DNA from: Erysipelotrichaceae bacterium
Lineage (GTDB): Bacteria > Bacillota_I > Bacilli_A > Erysipelotrichales > Erysipelotrichaceae
Assembly (NCBI GenBank): GCA_003543215.1
Contig: DPJD01000001.1
Location: forward strand, 1 to 52,202
Direction of reading: 5' to 3'
Length of the DNA stretch: 52,202 bases
Position 1 is the first letter of the stretch; each line of letters opens with the position of its first letter. This document shows, piece after piece, positions 49,399 to 52,202 of the stretch. Under the pieces are notes generated by a model. The model ran no database searches, was not told the origin of the DNA, and saw only the letters and a list, made by a program, of their open reading frames with translations. A program made the position numbers and the translations under genes.

Positions 49399-52202
49399 AT
49401 GTCTAAACGTTTTATGACAATGGATGGTAACAACGCAACAGCACACGTAGCGTATGCGTTTACAGAAGTTGCGGCCATCTATCCGATTACACCGTCTTCA
49501 ACCATGGCAGAATTGGTTGATGCATGGGCTAGTCAAGGCAGAAAAAATTTATTTGGTTCGGTTGTCAAGGTTGTGGAAATGCAATCGGAAGCCGGTGCAG
49601 CAGGGGCTGTGCATGGTGCTTTGCAAGGTGGAACACTTGCTTCAACCTTTACCGCATCCCAAGGTTTATTGTTAATGATTCCAAACATCTACAAATGGGT
49701 AGGTGAGTTGATTCCAGGTGTCATCCATGTATCTGCGCGTTCTTTAGCAACACGTGCATTGTCGATCTTTGGTGACCACCAAGATATTTATGCGATCCGT
49801 CAAACAGGCGCTCCAATGATTTCATCTCATTCCGTACAGGAAGCGATGGATTTGGCAGGTGTGGCTCACTTGACTGCGATCAAAGCGAGTGTTCCTGTTG
49901 TCCATTTCTTTGATGGTTTCAGAACGTCTCATGAAATTCAAAAAGTTGAAGTCATCGATACTGAAAAGATGAAAGAATGGATCGACAAAGATGGTTTGGA
50001 AAACTTCCGTGCCAAGGCTTTGAATCCACATACGAATCCAGTTACCCGTGGTGGTGCTGAAAACGATGATGTCTATTTCCAAGGTCGTGAAGCTCAAAAC
50101 TTGCATTATGCGAATGTTTTGCCAGTCGTTGAAGAATATTTTGCGAAAGTATCCGAATTAACAGGTCGTCACTATGCACCGTTTGTCTATTATGGTGCTG
50201 AAGATGCGACACGTGTCATCGTTGCGATGGGTTCCGTTACGGAAACCGCACGTGAAGTCGTGGATGAATTGAATGCTCGCGGAGAGAAAGTTGGTTTGGT
50301 TAAAGTTCATCTTTACCGTCCATTCTCAACCGACCATTTGTTAAACGTATTGCCTAAGACGGTTACACATGTGGCTGTCATGGATCGTACAAAAGAAATG
50401 GGCGCTCATGAACCTTTGTTCTTGGATGTTCATCAATCTTTGGTCAATCAAAACAACATCAAGTTGATCATTGGTGGTCGTTATGGTTTGTCCAGCAAGG
50501 ATACACAACCTAAAGATATCAAGGCTGTTTATGACCACTTGTTCAGTGAAAATCCATTTGATGGTTTCACCATTTCAATCAATGACGACGTCACGTTCAA
50601 ATCATTGAAGGTTGATGAAGACTTTGAAGTCAAGATGGATTACACATCTTGCTTGTTCTATGGTTTGGGATCGGATGGTACGGTGAGTGCCAATAAGAAC
50701 TCGATCAAGATCATTGGTGATCACACCGATCTTTATAGCCAAGCTTACTTCGCGTATGACTCGAAGAAAGCGGGTGGTGTCACACGTTCATTCTTGCGTT
50801 TTGGACCAAGTCCAATTCACTCGACTTACTATGTAAACAATGCGGACTTCATTTCGTGTTCGTTGGATTCTTTCTTGGTTCGTTATGATATGATCAAGAA
50901 CTTGAAGAAGGGTGGTACGTTCTTATTGAACACCGGCTTCAAGAAGGAAGACATCGAAGCACAATTGCCAAATCGTGTTAAGAAACAATTGGCTCAGAAG
51001 AATGCTAAATTCTATATCATTGATGCGACGAAGATTGCCGAAGAAATCGGTATGGGTCGTCGTACCAACACCATTCTTCAATCTTCGTTCTTCGCTTTGA
51101 ATGAAACCATTCTTCCATATGCAAATGCATTGGACTACATGAAAGAAATGGCGAAGAAATCTTATCAGAAGAAGGGCGACGAAGTCGTTCAACTAAACTG
51201 GAAGGCCATCGATGAAGGTAAAAATGGTTTAGTTCAAATCGAAGTCAAACCAGAATGGGCTGACTTGACGGTTGCTCGTACACGTCGTACGACAGGCGAT
51301 GAATACTTTGACACACACGTTGATGTCATCAATGCATTGGATGGTTACGATATGCCTGTTTCAGCCTTCACCAAACATGGTTTGTTGGATGGTTCATTCA
51401 GAAACAACGTGGCGTTCAGTGAACACCGTGCGATTGCGACGCAAGTCCCTGAATGGCATGAAGAGAACTGTATCCAATGTGGTATCTGTTCATTCGTATG
51501 TCCTCACAGCACAATTCGTACGTTCTTGTTGAATGAAAATGAAATTCAAAATGCACCAATGGAATTCGCAACCTTGCAAGCTGTTGGCAAGGGTGTCGAA
51601 CACCTCCGCTACCGTGTCATGGTTTCTCCGGATAACTGTGTAGGTTGTGCACTTTGTGTTACGGAATGTCCAGGTAAGGGTGGTAAGAAAGCTCTTACGA
51701 TGGAAGATGTACATGATCGTCTTCATGAAGCGCCTTTGGCTGATTACATCTATAAGAACACCACTTACAAATCTGAATACATGCCTACCGATACCATTAA
51801 GGGTTCTCAATTCTTGATGCCTTACTTTGAAGTATCCGGCGCTTGTGCAGGTTGTGGTGAAACACCATACTATCGTCTAGTATCACAACTCTTTGGTCGC
51901 GATATGATGATTGCGAATGCGACAGGTTGTACTTCAATCTATTGTGGTTCCGCGCCTTCGACTCCGTTTGTAACGGATAAAGATGGTGAGGGTATCGCTT
52001 GGGGTAACTCCTTGTTTGAAGACAATGCAGAATACGGTTACGGTATGAAAGTTGCTCAAGAGTTCAAGGCAAATCGTATCGTTGAAATCTTGACGGAAAT
52101 CAATGCGACAGCAGATGGCGATGTCAAGGCTGCAATCGATGCATACTTGGCTGTCAAGGGCAATCGTAATGAAGAACGTAAAGTTGTTAAGGAATTGTTG
52201 AA
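49399..52202 (+). CDS. nifJ: Pyruvate:ferredoxin (flavodoxin) oxidoreductase, partial (3' end outside window)
   Basis: This is the anaerobic enzyme that oxidises pyruvate to acetyl-CoA and CO2 and reduces ferredoxin. The frame is open without a stop to the window end (about 934 codons of the usual ~1,170). Domains in order: the pyruvate-binding domain with YPITPSSTMAELVD at the start; the CoA-binding part; two 4Fe-4S sites, CIQCGICSFVCPH near residue 690 and CVGCALCVTECPG near 746; then CAGCGETPYYR near 815 and GCTSIYCGSAPSTPF, both in the thiamine-diphosphate domain. AAGGAGG precedes the ATG. Confidence 0.96.
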   Translation, partial: MSKRFMTMDGNNATAHVAYAFTEVAAIYPITPSSTMAELVDAWASQGRKNLFGSVVKVVEMQSEAGAAGAVHGALQGGTLASTFTASQGLLLMIPNIYKWVGELIPGVIHVSARSLATRALSIFGDHQDIYAIRQTGAPMISSHSVQEAMDLAGVAHLTAIKASVPVVHFFDGFRTSHEIQKVEVIDTEKMKEWIDKDGLENFRAKALNPHTNPVTRGGAENDDVYFQGREAQNLHYANVLPVVEEYFAKVSELTGRHYAPFVYYGAEDATRVIVAMGSVTETAREVVDELNARGEKVGLVKVHLYRPFSTDHLLNVLPKTVTHVAVMDRTKEMGAHEPLFLDVHQSLVNQNNIKLIIGGRYGLSSKDTQPKDIKAVYDHLFSENPFDGFTISINDDVTFKSLKVDEDFEVKMDYTSCLFYGLGSDGTVSANKNSIKIIGDHTDLYSQAYFAYDSKKAGGVTRSFLRFGPSPIHSTYYVNNADFISCSLDSFLVRYDMIKNLKKGGTFLLNTGFKKEDIEAQLPNRVKKQLAQKNAKFYIIDATKIAEEIGMGRRTNTILQSSFFALNETILPYANALDYMKEMAKKSYQKKGDEVVQLNWKAIDEGKNGLVQIEVKPEWADLTVARTRRTTGDEYFDTHVDVINALDGYDMPVSAFTKHGLLDGSFRNNVAFSEHRAIATQVPEWHEENCIQCGICSFVCPHSTIRTFLLNENEIQNAPMEFATLQAVGKGVEHLRYRVMVSPDNCVGCALCVTECPGKGGKKALTMEDVHDRLHEAPLADYIYKNTTYKSEYMPTDTIKGSQFLMPYFEVSGACAGCGETPYYRLVSQLFGRDMMIANATGCTSIYCGSAPSTPFVTDKDGEGIAWGNSLFEDNAEYGYGMKVAQEFKANRIVEILTEINATADGDVKAAIDAYLAVKGNRNEERKVVKELL

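Noticed and set aside
1..52202. CRISPR arrays, insertion sequences, prophage or integrative element
   Set aside because: I saw no regular repeats, transposase or integrase genes or flanking direct repeats in the window.

Overview
The window reads as a chromosomal segment of a low-GC, anaerobic, fermentative Firmicute. The best guess is the Erysipelotrichia. The supporting traits are good Shine-Dalgarno (SD) sites, low GC, a V/A-type ATPase instead of an F-type one here, a PPi-type phosphofructokinase, pyruvate:ferredoxin oxidoreductase, PTS enzyme I, Ami/Opp-type peptide uptake and a Bacillus-like tsaE-tsaB-rimI-tsaD-rex-ydiF neighbourhood. The class is an inference; no rRNA is present. There is no CRISPR array, insertion sequence, prophage or plasmid origin.

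Layout. (1) 1-9018: tRNA t6A-modification genes (tsaE, tsaB, rimI, tsaD), the redox repressor rex, asnS, a membrane-anchored amidase-like protein that has lost catalytic residues, an ABC-F ATPase (ydiF type) and PPi-dependent phosphofructokinase. (2) 9066-15700: a small membrane protein, then lipoprotein oppA under its own promoter and terminator, followed by oppBCDF. (3) 15783-24506: tRNA-Ser(CGA), then a nine-gene V-type ATPase operon in the order G/H-C-I-K-F-E-A-B-D. (4) 24540-33197: a small ArpU-like protein, ptsI, azlC/azlD and proC on the minus strand, a DUF2721 protein, an EamA transporter with a nicotinamidase-like hydrolase, an ABC-2 exporter pair and plsY. (5) 33222-42811: a membrane protein of unknown function, a MarR regulator with two tandem palindromic operators followed by a heterodimeric ABC exporter, an AEC transporter divergent from an RpiR regulator, an orphan PTS EIIC, and small proteins. 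(6) 42867-47894: the AmmeMemoRadiSam module (fused Memo/AMMECR1 plus a radical SAM enzyme), a GNAT, a DUF4177 protein, a RelB/RelE pair, tRNA-Trp, pyrR and a glycerophosphodiesterase. (7) 47932-52202: a MATE transporter and nifJ (pyruvate:ferredoxin oxidoreductase), cut by the window end.

How it fits together. Sugar entering through the PTS (ptsI, EIIC) would pass through a PPi-sparing glycolytic step (pfp) and pyruvate would be oxidised by nifJ. Rex would sense the resulting NADH/NAD+ ratio, and the V-ATPase would couple ATP to ion transport. Peptide uptake (opp) and amino-acid genes (asnS, proC, azlCD) suit a peptide- and amino-acid-dependent lifestyle.

Most notable points: the AmmeMemoRadiSam module (function unresolved), the apparently dead amidase, several genes whose -10 box lies only 6-9 nt before the start codon (leaderless mRNAs), and the MarR double operator. 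I see nothing I can call a wholly new system with confidence; these are the best leads.
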